From positions 284,542-348,541 of the forward strand of contig NW_026971509.1 in the NCBI RefSeq assembly GCF_963678635.1: 64,000 nt of DNA, in the 5' to 3' direction. The notes below the pieces were generated by a model that had not been told where the DNA came from, searched no databases, and saw only the letters and a program-made list of their open reading frames with translations. This document shows positions 10,819 to 22,205 of the stretch, one piece after another. The first letter of the stretch is position 1. The number at the start of each line of letters is the position of its first letter. Position numbers and translations under genes: made by a program. Origin of the DNA: Symsagittifera roscoffensis. Lineage: Eukaryota; Xenacoelomorpha; Acoela; Convolutidae.

Positions 10819-12510
10819 AAGATCTAGAAAATGTCATCTAGAATTAAAGGTCACTCATTATTACTTGAGTTTATTGAGAATAATATTGATAATGCTGTTT
10901 ACAAAAGTAAAATTGCTTTGGAAAAAGCTGTTGACGTCAATGAGCAATTAATTAGGTTAGCGGGAAAAACGGAAAACCCTGAAAAAACTATTTCTCAGCA
11001 AGACCTTTGGCTTAAGAAAGTAACCGAAATGAACGATAAAGTAATGCATGAAGCTCAGAGTTACAAGATGAGCCTTGAACCTTCGTCATTTCCAGCAGCC
11101 GGCATTACAGGGAGCAAGGGATCTTTACAACAAACTAGGTCTGAGACATCCTCACGCTCGCACAAAACAAGAGATTCAGAAGCACGAGTATCTGAAAACA
11201 GGTCTAAGGTCTCTAATAAATCTAAGGATAGTAGAAAGCTTGACTCACATAAGTCTGATAAATCTACTTCCACTCGTCATACGTCGACTGTTCGCACTAT
11301 GTCATCAAGTGAGAAACGGCATGAATTAGCTTTAGTAAAACGACGCCATGAGGTGCTGGAAACGCAGTATCAAGTATCTTTACGACTTAAAGAGCATGAG
11401 AACCGTCTTAAGTTCGATCAAAGTCAGCTGGAACTAGAGCAATTGGCTGAAAGTCATAAAAAGCAACTAATTGAAATGGAACTGAAAGCCTTTGAACTTG
11501 AGGACATTTCATCTGAGGTCAGCGAGAAGGTAGCGAATGTAACTCGACAGGAGTAAGTCAACCTCTTTCAAAAGTAGCAACCGATCGGACTAATGATTGG
11601 GTAGACTCTGTTAGTTCACAAGCACCTCCCGACGTTGCTAGTGCGCCAGGTTTGCAGGCCTTCACTCCTTTACCATTTTCGTCAGAACCTACGACTTCCG
11701 CACACAGTAATAGTCATAACCATGAGCACACAGCATTGAGTGACCCTGGAATCTATAGTTATGGACATTATGGACATCGGGCTATGCCTCAATTTGGCAA
11801 TGTGAGCCTTTTGCTATTGCAAGATTCTGCTCCATCTGTTTCAGTCCCAGTTAACAATATGCACACGTGTTACCACCACCGTCTGCTGTTCCTTTGAAGA
11901 CCATGAGTTCATACATAACTAATGGTAAGTTTGCCATCGCACAACCGGAATCATTACCTGTCCCAATAATACCGGCACAACCTCGGTTCTGTTTTGTTTC
12001 TTTGTCACCTGCATTTGCTGGTGGTGGCTTCTCATCTTCTGGAGTAAACCCAACGCCGGTTTTGTTTTCGGTATCTAATTGCCATGCAGCGCCAGTCCAG
12101 ACGAAACATAATTTTCCCTTTTTTTGCATACTATGTCATCTAATATCAACGATTACTACAGAAGTGATGCAAACTTATGGCGATTGGCAGCTAAAACTCC
12201 AATCGTCACGCCTGCTCAGTGTTGTAATGCTGGAAACATTTTTTCTAATGTGACAACTGTTGTCCCATCGTGTTACACCGCCGCTCCGTATACTAGTGGT
12301 GGGACTGTGTATTTTGTTACTCCTCCAGTTCATCCACAACATGTTCCGCATTTTGTCAATCATACTATTACTGGTTATCAGCCAGTCAAAGAAGACTACG
12401 CACCGTCTTCCGCTTATCCCAACCAAGGTTGTTCATCGGATCGACCCCTCTCCGCTCGTGAGTTGGCAGAATTATTGATGCATAGCCGCAAAGATCATCT
12501 TCCTGAAAAC
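10819..12510 (+). pseudogene. gag: BEL/Pao gag, copy 2
   Basis: Starts in the middle of the gag N-terminus at a point matching ~2140 of copy 1 and keeps one frame (10831-11556) through the charged coiled-coil-like part. It retains the ~114 bp that copy 1 has lost, rich in Ser, Lys and Arg. A TAA at 11554 and later frameshifts split the Pro/Ser/Asn-rich part (11652-12480). It ends at M-H-S-R-K-D-H-L-P-E, just before the DUF1759-type segment, where reversed RT sequence begins. Confidence 0.85.
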
Positions 12511-12529
12511 TATTGCAAGATTCTGCTCC

Positions 12530-13163
12530 ATCTGGAGGAACATACCCTCTATATCCGCGGAGACGGCGTACTTTTGTTGACGGAATCGCATAATAAATAA
12601 AAATTAAATTTTGGAGTAGGTCCGGACCCACCAATAAGGACTTATTCAAGGATGTGCCGTGAAACTTAGAAGTCCCATTAAGGACTCGGCGCACCTTAAC
12701 CGGCTTATTCGGATTTACGACGGGATGGTGCGGAAGATACCACTCGCGATCGGAACGTTTACGTGGATCATGCGGTTCGACGGTAACGACATAGCCTTTC
12801 CTAATGTCCTCTCTTATTGTTTCTGTACGAAGGTTAAGTACAGACCCTGAGCTGCGCAAAAGATACGCAGAAACAATTAGAGAGGACATTAGAAAAGGCT
12901 ATGTCGTTACCGTCGAACCGCATGATCCACGTAAACGTTCCGATCGCGAGTGGTATCTTCCGCACCATCCCGTCGTAAATCCGAATAAGCCGGTTAAGGT
13001 GCGCCGAGTCCTTAATGGGGCTTCTAAGTTTCACGGCACATCCTTGAATAAGTCCTTATTGGTGGGTCCGGACCTACTCCAAAATTTAATTTTTATTTAT
13101 TATGCGATTCCGTCAACACAAGTACGCCGTCTCCGCGGATATAGAGGGTATGTTCCTCCAGGT
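12530..13163. repeat. Large inverted repeat of RT sequence
   Basis: The left arm, 12530-12825, is the near-exact reverse complement of the right arm, 12869-13163, with a ~43 bp spacer. Both arms carry the RT segment from I-R-E-D-I-R-K-G to R-G-Y-V-P-P; the left arm codes it on the minus strand and the right on the plus strand. Arms differ at only a handful of positions. Only the right arm continues into the rest of pol, so the left arm was added by an inverted duplication. Confidence 0.92.
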
Positions 13164-13950
13164 AAAGTCCTTGCCCGCGATCAAATTTTGCTCCGTTTTT
13201 TGTGGCGGGAGGATATCACTTTCGTGATAGTTCATCAGTACACTCGCCATATATTCGGCGCACGGGATTCGCCTACGTGCGCCAATTTCGCGTTGCGAAA
13301 AACAGCAACTGATAATATGTCCACATACCCTGAGGCCGCCTCAGTCGTAAATAAAAAGTTTTACATGGACGATTAGTTGGATTCGTTCAAGAACGTTACC
13401 CATGCAATTAAAATTAGTCGCGATTTGGTTTCCTTATTGCAAAACCTCGTCTTCACCCATCAAGGAAATATGTAACGGTGCCGAACAATCATCACGCGTC
13501 TTAGGTCTTAAGTGGGACGATGTGAAAGACACATTGGATCGTCCTATCGATAAAGCAATAACTCAAAACCGCCTTGAGTTTCGTCTCTTCTGTGTTTGAC
13601 CCTGTTGGGCTAGTAGCTCCATACACAGTTAGGGCCCGTCTTTTACTTAAAGATATTTGGAAAATCAGTGGCCAAAGTTGGGACGACGAATTGCCGGAAG
13701 ACATAAGAGATAATTTTCTCGAGTGGCACTCCGGTCTCCCTCTCTTAAGGCAATTGACTATTCCCCGTTGTTATTTCACAGAGCCTGTGGATCAAATTGA
13801 GCTCCACATGTTCATTGATAGCTCGCAGGACGTTTTCTGTGCGGTTTGGTTTTTGCGTGCGCGACTCTCGAGTTCGCACAAAACTCAAAAATCCTTCATC
13901 TTTGGTAAAGCTCGCGTTGCGCCCATGAAAGCGCTATCTATACCTTAGCT
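12826..13950 (+). pseudogene. BEL/Pao RT and connection, copy 2
   Basis: An open frame at 12804-13373 runs from P-E-L-R-K-R-Y-A through W-Y-L-P-H-H-P and F-G-A-R-D-S-P to Y-M-D-D, then the same TAG (13374-13376) as copy 1. About 90 bp of the post-YMDD region of copy 1 are missing around 13435. The S-S-V-F-D-P-V-G-L-V-A-P segment follows at about 13580 in another frame. A TAG at 13946-13948 replaces a Lys codon in the RNase H. Confidence 0.85.
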
Positions 13951-13966
13951 AGAGCTTCAAGCTGCT

Positions 13967-15889
13967 TTGCTCACCACACGACTGAAATATGATATACTGA
14001 CCGCCCTTACCGTCTCTATTAATCATGTCTACATGTGGACAGATAGTACAACTGTTTTGCAGTGGCTAAACTCCACTGAAAAATTACCTGTGTTCGTCGC
14101 TAATCGTGTCGGCGAAATCCTCGAATCAGCCACTATTGATGAGTGGCACCATGTTCTGAGCGGCGATAATCCAGCTGATACCGATACGCGGGGGATTTCT
14201 TTGGAAGCCCTCGAGGATATCAGCTGGGTTATTGGTCCGAGCATTCTCAGGACTACTGATTGGCCGTTTATACCCGACGAACGTGTAATCAATAAAATTC
14301 ATTTGAAGGGTCCTTCCTGTGATGTTGATAATTTCTTGGAGACATCATCTTCCTTTGTCACCGATGTCACATCCATCAAACATCCCGAACACGGGTTCAA
14401 TTGGGAAAGGTTAAGTTCCTTTACGAGATATAAACGAGTAGTGGCTTTTATGTTGAGGATGCTGCCTTCACATAAGCATTTTCGTGGTAAAGACTTACGA
14501 ATCACCGACCCCATTGAACTTGATATTGCAGAAAGCAAACTGATTCAACGTGCTCAGATGGAATCCTTCCCCGTTGAGTTAAAAACACTCACCGCTGGCA
14601 AACCTACTAACAATAGTAGTAAAATTGCCACATACTCGCCATTTATCGGTCCCGCTGGTATCATTCGTTCCATCGGACGGATTATGCGCTTAGTGAATAC
14701 CGAATGTGATACTAAGCACCCAATCTTACTCGACGCTCGACATAACCTAGTTCGTTTGTTGGCCCGCAGCCTCCACCATAAGCATTTTCATCAAGGATTA
14801 GATTACATGCGCTACGTTTTAAATTTGAAATATGCAATACTTGGGTTGCGTCGACTACTTCGGTCTATGGAAAATCAATGTCTAACATGCCGTAAACGCA
14901 AAGCAAGCACCATTCAGCCAATTATGTCCGATTTACCTGTCGAACGTCTTGAATATAAGCAACCACTCTTTAATCATACAGGTGTGGGTTACTTTGGACC
15001 GCTTTACGTTGCGGTTCGCAGAAGCATTGAAAAAAGATGGGGATTTCTTTTTACTTGCCTCACCACCAGGGCTTTACACCTCGAGATTGTACAATCTCTG
15101 GACACCAGTTCTTGTGTCATGGGCATTGAACGGTTCATTGCGCGTCATGGTACGCCAAGCGCAATCTGGTCGGATAACGGCACGAACTTCGCTGGTGCGG
15201 AAAAGGAACTACTTGCCTGCATCAAGAGCTGGAATGGCATGGCTCCGAACATTTTTGCACACAAAGGTGTTACTTGGAAATTTAACCCGCCAGGCGCACC
15301 CCATCATGGCGGCTCCTGCGAATTCCTCGTCCGAAGCGTGAAGCGCGTGCTGTACGATATCCTAGGCAGTAGGCGAGTCACCAAAGAGGTGTTAGGAACA
15401 ACACTCTGCTTTGTTGAGCAGGCTTTGAATTCGAGGCCAATCACTCCCGTTAGTACGGATTCACGCGAGTTAGAATCGTTAACCCCAACCCACTTTTTGC
15501 TTGGACAACATGTCACAAGTTTTCCTTCGCTTTTACCTGGGGAGCACTTCGATCACAAGAAAAGGTACGTGCGAGCGCAGTCATATGCTAACGCGATTTG
15601 GTGTCGTTGGCTTCGAGAATATGTTCCCTCGCTGAGTAAGCGTGCCAAGTGGCACACTCATTCTGACTTCACTCTTAAAACAGGCGATCTCGTGTGGGTG
15701 GTTGAGCCAGATAGTCCGCGTGGGTACTACCCTCTTGCCCAAATCGTCAAGCTATTCTACGAACAGAACGGTTGCGCTCGATCCGCCCTTGTTAAGACCG
15801 CAACCCGTGAAGTCACTCGGCCGACCGTTAAGCTCGCTCCGGTTCTTCCTTCTTCAGGGGAGGGGGAGGATGTTGCAACTCAAAGGTAG
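13967..15889 (+). pseudogene. BEL/Pao RNase H-integrase-DUF5641, copy 2 (longest frame)
   Basis: The best-preserved reading frame in the window, about 640 codons without a stop. In order: RNase H acidic block Y-M-W-T-D-S-T-T (about 14030-14060), linker, integrase zinc region (H...H about 14740-14790; C-L-T-C at 14878), core, and the BEL C-terminal domain (G-D-L-V-W-V-V-E-P to R-P-T-V-K-L-A-P). The first catalytic Asp of the integrase is Gly here (codon 14987-14989, V-G-Y-F-G), S-D-N-G is intact at about 15170, and the Glu is present but the preceding Trp is Cys (G-G-S-C-E). It lacks an in-frame RT, so it should be inactive despite its length. Confidence 0.88.
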
Positions 15890-15921
15890 AATAAAGATGC
15901 ATATAAAACAAGAGTATAAAT

Positions 15922-16060
15922 GCATATAAAATAAGCACAGTTGGCCGACCAGCATAGGGACAAGTCTCTCACGCCGGAAAACCGGGTTCGAGTCCCCCAT
16001 ATGCAGACCTTAAAGCATGTAGACACGAGGGGTTATAGCCCCATTTGACCGTTTTTTACT
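15922..16060 (+). ncRNA. tRNA-like segment with A and B boxes plus hairpin (copy 2)
   Basis: A-box-like TTGGCCGACCAG at 15941-15952, perfect B box GGTTCGAGTCC at 15985-15995, flanking TGCATAT and ATATGCA, and the hairpin GGGGTTATAGCCCC at 16029-16042 followed by six-T runs. One substitution (C to T) turns a G-C pair of the hairpin into G-U in RNA, so the stem is kept. Position relative to the BEL pol stop is the same as in copy 1. Confidence 0.5.
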
Positions 16061-16990
16061 GTTTTTTGGTTCTAATTCGGTTCAGCCTTGATTAAGGCTG
16101 ACCGCCGAAAATAGCAATTTGTCTCAAAGACCTTACCGACCGGTTCTTGTGGCAAGCTTGCATCAAATGATCTTACAAACGAGTTGTATCGAAATAGGTT
16201 GATGATTGAAGCAATACGATATTTATGGTCGATAGAGATTTTGATGAGTTTATGCCGAAAAATGCTCTCATTAATTTAAACTTTTTGAACCTTCATTTTC
16301 GTTGATTTACGGAGATTGAGCGCACATAGGGTTTAACCGTAGGTTGCAATGTTACTTGTGGTAATGTTGGATTTTTGGGTCTTGGTGTTGTGAGATTTGG
16401 ATGAATTGGTGAAATACTCTGTTGTGTAGTTGTTGCTTTTGTTTCAACTATTTCTTCATTTATAAAACTTGATGGTGTTTGAAAATCCTGTTGTGTAAGA
16501 TTTTTAGTTCCATTGAGATTTTCCTTTTGTATAATAGTTGAATTTAAACTATTATTTTATCTATCAGGTAAGAATGAATTATAATTTAAAGGTGTTGCAT
16601 CTATTGTAAGTGGAAATACTTTTACATAGTCTTTATAAATAGATATTGTTCAAATTGCTTGACTTGACATGTCTATTGGGATGTTCAGAAATAGTGGATG
16701 AGACCATTCGGGGTCCCAAACATAATCTGATTGTTCTGCAATGATAGTGTCATCATTGGTACTTTGAGGTCAAAAATATTTTCTCGCTTGAGCAATTAAA
16801 TCACTTTTATGTGTGAAACAGGGAAATATAAACCATGCTAAGCAAACATGTTTAGCAATTTGTGAGAATTCATTACTGGAAAAAGTTTCACCGATTTCGT
16901 TTAAGAATGCTGAGAATGCGGCAATTTCATTTCTTACGTTTGTTTGTCTTGACGTTTGAACTGGTGACAGGGAGGGGGGGGGGGGAGGAT
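16061..16990 (-). pseudogene. gag: Reversed Tor-like gag fragment, tail copy 2
   Basis: Minus-strand coding remains, clearest at 16994-16770: Q-T-S-R-Q-T-N-V-R-N-E-I, then F-S-S-N-E-F-S-Q and A-W-F-I. Further down, the W-S-H-P-L-F block lies at about 16700. Stops and frameshifts are present. It aligns along its whole length with the other tails. Confidence 0.5.
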
Positions 16991-17036
16991 GCAATGACAG
17001 CTTATATACGAGACGAGATCCAATGACAGAATGGGG

Positions 17037-18341
17037 ATTCAGTGGCCAAAGTTGGGACGACGAATTGCCGGAAGACTAAGAGATAAGTTTCTCGAGTGGC
17101 ACTCCGGTCTCCCTCTCTTAAGGCAATTGACTATTCCCCGTTGTTACTTCACAGAGCCTGTGGATCAAATTGAGCTCCACATGTTCGGTGATAGCTCGCA
17201 GGACGTTTTCTGTGCGGTTCGGTTTCTGCGTGCGCGACTCTCGAGTTCGCACAAAATTCAAATATCCTTCATCTTTGGTAAAGCTCGCGTTGCGCCCATG
17301 AAAGCGCTATCTATACCGAAGATAGAGCTTCAAGCTGCTCTGCTCGCCACACGACTGAAATATGATATACTGACCGCCCTTACTGTCTCTATTAATCATC
17401 TCTACATGTGGACAGATAGTACAACTGTTTTGCAGTGGCTAAACTCCACTGAAAAATTACCTGTGTTCTTCGCTAATCGTGTCGGCGAAATCCTCGAATC
17501 AACCACTATTGATGAGTGGCACCATGTTCTGAGCGGCAATAATCCAGCCGATACCGGTACGCGGGGGATTTCTTCGGAAGCCCTCGAGGATAGCACCTGG
17601 GTTATTGGTCCGAGCATTCTCAGGACTAATGATTGGCCGTTTATACCCGACGAATGTGTAATCAAAAAAATTCGTTTGAAGGGTCCTTCTTGTGATTTTA
17701 ATAATTTCTTGGAGACATCATCTTCCTTCGCCACCGATGTCACATCCTTCAACCATCCCGAACACCGGTTCAATTGGGAAAGGTTCAGTTCCGTCGCGAG
17801 ATATAAACGAGTAGTCGCTTTTATGCTGAGGATGCTGCCTTCGCATAAGCATTTTCGTGGTAAGGACTTACGAATCACCGACCCCACTGAACCTGATATT
17901 GCAGAAAGCAACCTGATTCATCTTGCTCAGATGGAATGCTTTCCCGATTTGTTAAAAACACTCACCGCTGGCAAACCTATTAAAAATAGTAGTAAAATTG
18001 CCACATACTCGCCATTAATCGGTCCCGCTGGTATCATTCGTTCCACCGGACGGATTATGCGCTTAGTGAATACCGAACTTGATACTAGGCACCCAATCTT
18101 ACTCGACGCCCGACATACCCAAGTTCGTTTGTTGGCCCGCAGCCTCCACCATAAGCATTTTCATCCAGGATTAGATTACATGCACTCTGTTTTAAATATG
18201 AAATATGCAATACTTGAGTTGCGTCGACTACTTCGGTCTACCGAAAATCGATGTCTAAAATGCCATAAACGCAAAGCAAGCACCATTCAGCCAATTCTGT
18301 CCGATTTACCTGTCGAACGTCTTGGATATAACCAACCTTGA
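17037..18341 (+). pseudogene. BEL/Pao RNase H and integrase N-terminus, copy 3
   Basis: A frame of ~430 codons from W-D-D-E-L-P (frame entered after a one-base loss near 17075) through Y-M-W-T-D-S-T-T to the integrase zinc region (C-L-K-C at about 18255) and L-P-V-E-R-L-G-Y. At 18341 about 120 bp are deleted relative to copy 2, removing the first catalytic Asp and surrounding strands. There is no RT upstream, since the unit starts at the junction segment. Confidence 0.87.
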
Positions 18342-19120
18342 GATTGTAACATCTCTGGACACCAGTTCTTGTGTCATGGGCATTGAACGGTTCATTGCGC
18401 GTCATGGTACGCCAAGCAGAATCTGGTCGGATAACGGCACGATCTTCGTTGGTGCGGAAAAGGAACTACTTGCCTGCATCAAGAGCTGGAATTGCATGGC
18501 TCCGAACATTTTTGCACACAAAGGTGTTTCTTGGAAATTTAACCCGCCGGCGCACCCCATCATGGCGGCTCCTGGGAACGCCTCGTCCAAAGCGTGAAGC
18601 GCGTGCTGTACGATATCTTAGGCAGTAGGCGAGTCACCGAAGAGGTGTTAGGAACAACACTCTGCTTAGTTGAGCAGGCGTTAGTACTGATTCACGCGAG
18701 TTAGAAGCGTTAATCCTTAACCACTTTTTGCGTGGACAACATTCCACAAGCTTTCCTTCGCTTTTACCTGGGGAGCACTTCGATCACAAGAAAAGGTACG
18801 TGCGAGCGCAGTCATATGCTAACGCGATTTGGTGTCGTTGGCTTCGAGAATATGTTCCCTCGCTGAGTAAGCGTGCCAAGTGGCACACTCATTCTGACTT
18901 CACTCTTAAAACAGGCGATCTCGTGTGGGTGGTTGAGCCAGATAGTCTGCGTGGGTACTACCCTCTTGCCCAAATCGTCAAGCTAAAATACGGACAGAAC
19001 GGTTGCACTCGATCCGCCCTTGTTAAGACCGCAACCCGTAAAGTCACTTGGCCGACCGTTAAGCTCGCTCCGGTTCTTCCTTCTTCAGGGGGAGGGGAGG
19101 ATGTTGCAACGCAAAGGTAG
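18342..19120 (+). pseudogene. BEL/Pao integrase core remnant and C-terminus, copy 3
   Basis: Continues copy 3 after the deletion. S-D-N-G is present near 18430, then a one-base loss near 18550 shifts the frame before the catalytic Glu. About 35 bp are missing at 18680 (N-S-R-P-I-T-P region). The C-terminal domain 18728-19120 is open and close to the other copies (G-D-L-V-W-V-V-E-P; L-R-G-Y-Y-P-L-A). Confidence 0.86.
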
Positions 19121-19149
19121 AGTAAAGATGCATATAAAACAAGAGTATA

Positions 19150-19290
19150 AATACATATAAAATAAGCACAGTTGGCCGACCGGCATAGAGACAAGTCTCT
19201 CACGCCGGTCAACCGGGTTCGAGTCCCCCCATATGCAGACCTTAAAGCATGTAGACCCGAGGGGCTATAGCCCCATTTGACCGTTTTTTT
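19150..19290 (+). ncRNA. tRNA-like segment with A and B boxes plus hairpin (copy 3)
   Basis: A-box-like TTGGCCGACCGG at 19172-19183, perfect B box at 19216-19226, and hairpin GGGGCTATAGCCCC at 19261-19274 followed by seven-T runs. The upstream heptamer reads ACATAT instead of GCATAT, weakening the acceptor-like pairing. Confidence 0.5.
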
Positions 19291-20190
19291 ACTGTTTTTT
19301 TGGTTCTAATTCGGTTCAGCCTTGATTAAGGCTGACTGCCAAAAATAGCCATTTGTCTCAAAGACCTTACCGACCGGTTCTTGTGGCAAGCTTGCGCCAA
19401 ATGATCTTACAAACGAGTTGTATCGAAATAAGTTGATGATTGAAGCAATACGATATTTATGCTCGATAGAGATTTTGATGAGTTTTTGCCGAAAAATGCT
19501 CTCAATAATGTAAACTTCCTGAACCTTCATTTTTGTTGATTTACGGAGATTGAGCGCACAGAGGGTTTAACCGTAGATTGCAATGTTACTTGTGGTACTG
19601 TTGGATTTTTGGGTATTGGTGTTGTGAGATTTGGATGTATTGGTGAAATATTTTGTTGTGTAGTTGTTGCTTTTGTTTCAATTTTTTCTTCATTTATAAA
19701 ACGTGATGGTGCTTGAAAATCCGGTTGTGTAAGATTTCCAGTTCCATTGAGATTTTCCTTTTGTATAAAAGTTGAATTTAAACTATTAATTTGTCTATCA
19801 GGTAAGAATGAATTATAGTTTAAAGGTGTTGCATCTATTGTAAGTGGAAATACTTTTACATAGTCTTTATATTGTACAAATTGCTTGACTTGAGATGTCT
19901 ATTAGGATGTTCAGAAATAGTGGATGAGACCATTCGGGTTCCCAAACATAATCTGATTGTTCTGCAATGACAGTGTCGTCATTGGTACTTTGAGGTCTAA
20001 ATTTTTTTCTTGATTGTGTGAAATAGTGAACTATAAACCATGCTAAGCAAACATGTTTAGCATTTTGTGAGAATTCAATGCTGGAAAAAGTTTCACCGAT
20101 TTTGTTTAAAAATGCTGAGAATGCGGCAATTTCATTTCTCACGTTTGTTTGTCTTGACGTTTGAACTGGTGACAGGGAGGGGGGGGGGAG
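19291..20190 (-). pseudogene. gag: Reversed Tor-like gag fragment, tail copy 3
   Basis: The minus-strand frame 20226-19867 carries Q-T-S-R-Q-T-N-V-R-N-E-I, A-W-F-I, D-D-T-V-I-A-E-Q-S-D-Y-V-W and W-S-H-P-L-F-L-N, the most continuous reading of this gag middle part among the tails. The rest (19860-19300) is degenerate. Confidence 0.55.
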
Positions 20191-20236
20191 GATGCAATGA
20201 CAGCTTATTTCCGAGACGAGATCCAATGACAGAATG

Positions 20237-20503
20237 GGGATTCAGTGGCCAAAGTTGGGACGACGAATTGCCGGAAGATATAAGAGATAAGTTTCTCGAG
20301 TGGCACTCCGGTCTCTCTCTCTTAAGGCAATTGACTATTCCCCGTTGTTACTTCACAGAGCCTGTGGATCAAATTGAGCTCCACATGTTCGGTGATAGCT
20401 CGCAGGACGTTTTCTGTGCGGTTTGGTTTTTGCGTGCGCGACTCTCGAGTTCGCACAAAACTCAAATATCCTTCATCTTTGGTAAAGCTCGCGTTGTCAG
20501 ATC
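20237..20503 (+). pseudogene. BEL/Pao RNase H 5' part, copy 4
   Basis: Begins at the junction segment with W-D-D-E-L-P and runs to G-K-A-R-V. At about 20497 the sequence jumps to a point ~450 bp downstream, so the acidic RNase H block Y-M-W-T-D is deleted. Confidence 0.85.
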
Positions 20504-22029
20504 CATGTCACATCCATCAAACATCCCGAACACGGGTTCAATTGGGAATGGTTCAGTTCCTTTACGAGATATAAACGAGTAGTGGCTTTTATGTTGAGGA
20601 TGCTGCCTTCACATAAGAATTTTCGTGGTAAAGACTTACGAATCACCGACCCCACTGAACTTGATATTGCAGAAAGCAAACTGATTCATCGTGCTCAGAT
20701 GGAATCCTTCCCCGTTGAGTTAAAAACACTCACCGCTGGCAAACCTATTAACAATAGTAGTAAAATTGCCACATACTCGCCATTTATCGGTCCCGCTGGT
20801 ATCATTCGTTCCATCGGACGGATTATGCGCTTAGTGAATACCGAATTTTATACTAAGCAACCAATCTTACTCGACGCCCGACATAACCTAGTTCATTTTT
20901 TGGCCCGCAGCCTCCACCATAAGCATTTTCATCAAGGATTAGATTACATGCGCTCCGTTTTAAATTTGAAACATGCAATACTTGGGTTGCGTCGACTACT
21001 TCGGTCTATGGAAAATCAATGTCTAACATGCCGTAAACGCCAAGCAAGCACCATTCAGCCAATTATGTCCGATTTACCTGTCGAACGTCTCGGATATAAG
21101 CAACCACCCTTTAATCATACAGGTGTGAATTATTTTGGACCGCTTTACGTTCCGGTTCGCAGAAGCACTGAAAAAAGATGGGGATTTCTTTTTACTTGCC
21201 TACCACCAGGGCTTTACACCTTGAGATTGTACCATCTCTGGACACCAGTTCTTGTGTCATGGGCAATGAACGGTTCATTGCGCGTCATGGTACGCCAAGC
21301 ACGATCTGGTCGGATAACGGCACGAACTTCGTTGGTGCGGAAAAGGAACTACTTGCCTGTATCAAGAGCTGGAATGGCATGGCTCCGAACATTTTTGCAC
21401 ACAAAGGTGTTACTTGGAAATTTAACCCGCCAGGCGCACCCTATCATGGCGGCTCATGGGAACGTCTACTCGGAAGCGTGAAGCGCGTGCTGTACGATAT
21501 CCTAGGCAGTAGGCGAGTCACCGAAGAGGTGTTAGGAACAACACTCTGCTTAGTTGAGCAGGCTTTGAATTCGAGGCCAATCACTCCCGTTAGTACTGAT
21601 TCACGTGAGTTAGATGTGTTAACCCCAAACCACTTTTTGCTTGGACAACATGCCACAAGCTTTCCTTCCATTTTACCCAGGGAGCACTTCGATCACAAGA
21701 AAAGGTACGTGCGAGCACAGTCATATGCTAACGCGATTTCGTGTCGTTGGCTTCGAGAATATGTTCCCTCGCTGAATAAGCGTGCCAAGTGGCACACTCA
21801 TTCTGACTTCACTCTTAAAACAGGCGATCTCGTGTGGGTGGTTGAGCCAGATAGTCCGCGTGGGTACTACCCTCTTGCCCAAATCGTCAAGCTAAACTAC
21901 GGACAGAACGGTTGCACTCGATCCGCCCTTGTTAAGACCGCAACCCGTAAAGTCACTTGGCCGACCGTTAAGCTCGCTCCGGTTCTTCCTTCTTCAGGGG
22001 GAGGGGAGGATGTTGCAACGCAAAGGTAG
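20504..22029 (+). pseudogene. BEL/Pao integrase and DUF5641, copy 4
   Basis: Two overlapping frames (20582-21200 and 21178-22029) split by a one-base loss near 21200. The zinc region includes C-L-T-C at about 21022. The first catalytic Asp is Asn (codon 21128-21130, V-N-Y-F-G), S-D-N-G-T-N-F is intact at about 21310, and G-G-S-W-E-R for the Glu is intact near 21450. The C-terminal domain is open to the stop at 22027. Of the four integrases this one needs the fewest changes from the family pattern, yet it is still inactive as read. Confidence 0.87.
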
Positions 22030-22059
22030 AGTAAAGATGCATATAAAACAAGAGTATAA

Positions 22060-22205
22060 ATGCATATAAAACAAGCACAGTTGGCCGACCGGCATAGGGA
22101 CAAGTCTCTCACGCCGGTCAACCGGGTTCGAGTCTCACCATATGCAGACCTTAAAGCATGTAGAACCGAGGGGCTATAGCCCCATTTGACCGCTTTTTAC
22201 TGTTT
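22060..22205 (+). ncRNA. tRNA-like segment with A and B boxes plus hairpin (copy 4)
   Basis: A-box-like TTGGCCGACCGG at 22081-22092. The B box reads GGTTCGAGTCT (22125-22135), one base off the consensus. The hairpin GGGGCTATAGCCCC at 22170-22183 is perfect and followed by T runs. Confidence 0.45.
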
